Below, in pieces: positions 38,094 to 39,245 of a stretch of 39,245 nucleotides of DNA. Numbering within the stretch: the stretch's first letter is position 1; each line of letters opens with the position of its first letter. Under the pieces are notes generated by a model. The model was not told the origin of the DNA. It was given only the letters and a program-made list of their open reading frames with translations, and made no database searches. The stretch comes from Candidatus Zipacnadia bacterium (GTDB lineage Bacteria; Armatimonadota; Zipacnadia; Zipacnadales; Zipacnadaceae). Position numbers and translations under genes: made by a program. The stretch is from positions 1 through 39,245 of the forward strand of contig JALGTU010000007.1 of assembly GCA_029821195.1 (NCBI GenBank). The letters run 5' to 3'.

Positions 38094-38196
38094 AAAAAAG
38101 GACGAGGCGCCCATTGGTACGGCATGTGAAGGAGGGAGGGTGGAACCTTCTCATGGCCTGGCTCTCCCGCAGGTGCGGGTAAATGGGCGCCTCGTT
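38094..38196 (-). ncRNA. Candidate structured RNA (three-way junction) with terminator-like tail
   Basis: Perfect 14-bp closing stem 38102-38115/38182-38195, internal stems 38121-38132/38146-38158 and 38166-38171/38174-38179, then TCCTTTTTT on the minus strand. Confidence 0.6.
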
Positions 38197-38298
38197 GGGT
38201 CACTTCCTTTGTATAGACGTATTACATTGTCAAAAAGTTCCGCAATATCCCTGGCTCTCTCAGAGTCGTTATGCTTTCCTTGCCCCTGAATTGACAAG

Positions 38299-38359
38299 TT
38301 TTCCACAAGAAAAGCCCAGTAGGCGACCGTTATCAACGGAGTTTTCCACTTTTTCCACG
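38299..38359 (+). promoter_or_regulatory. Cluster of DnaA-box-like sites
   Basis: TTTTCCACA (38299-38307), TTATCAACG (38330-38338), TTTTCCACT (38342-38350), TTTTCCACG (38351-38359), same orientation. Confidence 0.35.
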
Positions 38360-38576
38360 GCTCGGCGGCGACGTTGCTTCTTCTCCTTATAATACCCAGT
38401 TGCCAGGAGAGTTAATCCAGGTATTTGAGCGGAATAAGACCGGGAGGAAGGAATTCGCAGTGCAGCAGGGAAAGGAGGCTGCTGATGCCGGACGGCAACT
38501 GATCGTGGCCTGGCCCAGATCTGGATCAGTTCTGTGTGCCAAGCAGCCAGCAGCACAGCAAAAGGAGAGGATCAAA

Positions 38577-39245
38577 ATGCGTAACGAGACTGAAGTGCAA
38601 GGACCGTACGAGGCCAACTGGGAATCACTCGACAAACATCCGCTGCCCGAGTGGTTCGACGACGTCAAATTCGGCCTGTTTCTGCACTGGGGACCGTACT
38701 CGGCGGAGGGGTGCGGAGCCCACGAGTTTATGAAGCCGGAGCTGTTCACCGCCGATCGGTACGATCCCTACGAGTGGATCCAGATCGCCAGGGATGCGGG
38801 AATGAGGTACATCACGCTGACCACCAAGCACGGCGGGGGTTACTGTATATTCCGCACCCCGCACGCCCGGGCCAGTAGCGATCAAGGACCGGGAGCTTTT
38901 CGACAAGATCGTCGCCGAATACGATATGCAGTGGGTCATTGACAACTGGCCGCAATGGCTGCGTGACAACCTCCGGGCGATCATCAGCCAGTACGAGCCG
39001 GACGGCTTCTGGTTCGACGGCGTCCATCCCGAATACCAGTATACGGGAATCGCCGAGGTCATGGCCTGGATGTATAACAACTATCCGGAGATGGTCATTG
39101 ATGACCGGGTGGGCTGCTTCACCCAGCGCAAACTCCACGGCGACTATTATACCTACGAGCGCGGGTGGATTAAGCCGGTGCATATCCTGCCGCATAAGTG
39201 GGACCGCTCCTGTCCGATGATAGGAGGAGCCTTCTCGTACAAGGC
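38577..39245 (+). pseudogene. GH29 alpha-L-fucosidase-like gene, frameshifted/deleted, truncated by the window edge
   Basis: WFDDVKFGLFLHWGPYSAEGCGAHEFM...ITLTTKHGGGYCIF then a frame change to IKDRELFDKIVAEYDMQWVIDNWPQWLRDNLRAIISQYEPDGFWFDG in the +1 frame. ATG at 38577 after AGGAGAGG. Confidence 0.8.

Noticed and set aside
38094-38196. Assignment as bacterial SRP RNA or 5S rRNA
   Set aside because: Lacks the GGAAGNAGCAGC SRP loop motif; stem order and loop sequences do not fit 5S.
38210-38233. Minus-strand TTGACA and TATACA as a promoter for the 38094-38196 RNA
   Set aside because: Spacer is only 12 nt, too short for sigma70; the real promoter is unclear.
38388-38393. TATAAT as a promoter -10 for the GH29 gene
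   Set aside because: No acceptable -35 at 16-18 nt upstream.

Overview
This 39.2-kb window is GC-rich and looks like chromosome from a diderm environmental bacterium. Gene content resembles Planctomycetota or Armatimonadota, but that placement is inference only. About 30 CDSs are supportable. (i) Catabolic and secreted genes: tandem sulfatases, a PHP/DUF3604-like protein, three URO-D-superfamily methyltransferase-like proteins, Gfo/Idh/MocA, DUF4091-like and CBM9-like proteins, and GH29 at the right edge. (ii) Core genes: a PPi-type PFK, tatC, an MrfA-type helicase, a PHP phosphatase, yvcK-gap-pgk-tpiA, and NrpR / GuaA ATPase subunit / hisF / gdh. (iii) Envelope and signalling genes: a stalk-domain OM protein, a 966-aa repetitive beta-hairpin OM protein, FecR, and a CHASE2-adenylate cyclase. 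No rRNA, tRNA or CRISPR was recognised. The most interesting items the gene calls do not explain are: a three-way-junction RNA candidate with a terminator-like tail upstream of the cyclase (38094-38196, minus strand); a four-helix-bundle plus GIY-YIG-like cassette bounded by inverted copies of a degenerate repeat between pgk and tpiA; a promoter / short RNA / terminator unit ahead of yvcK; a consensus promoter with a structured leader ahead of the repeat OM protein; REP-like hairpins with a compensatory base change; and gene remnants (an internally deleted PFK copy, a nitroreductase stub, a broken GH29). All family calls come from motif recognition without database searches.
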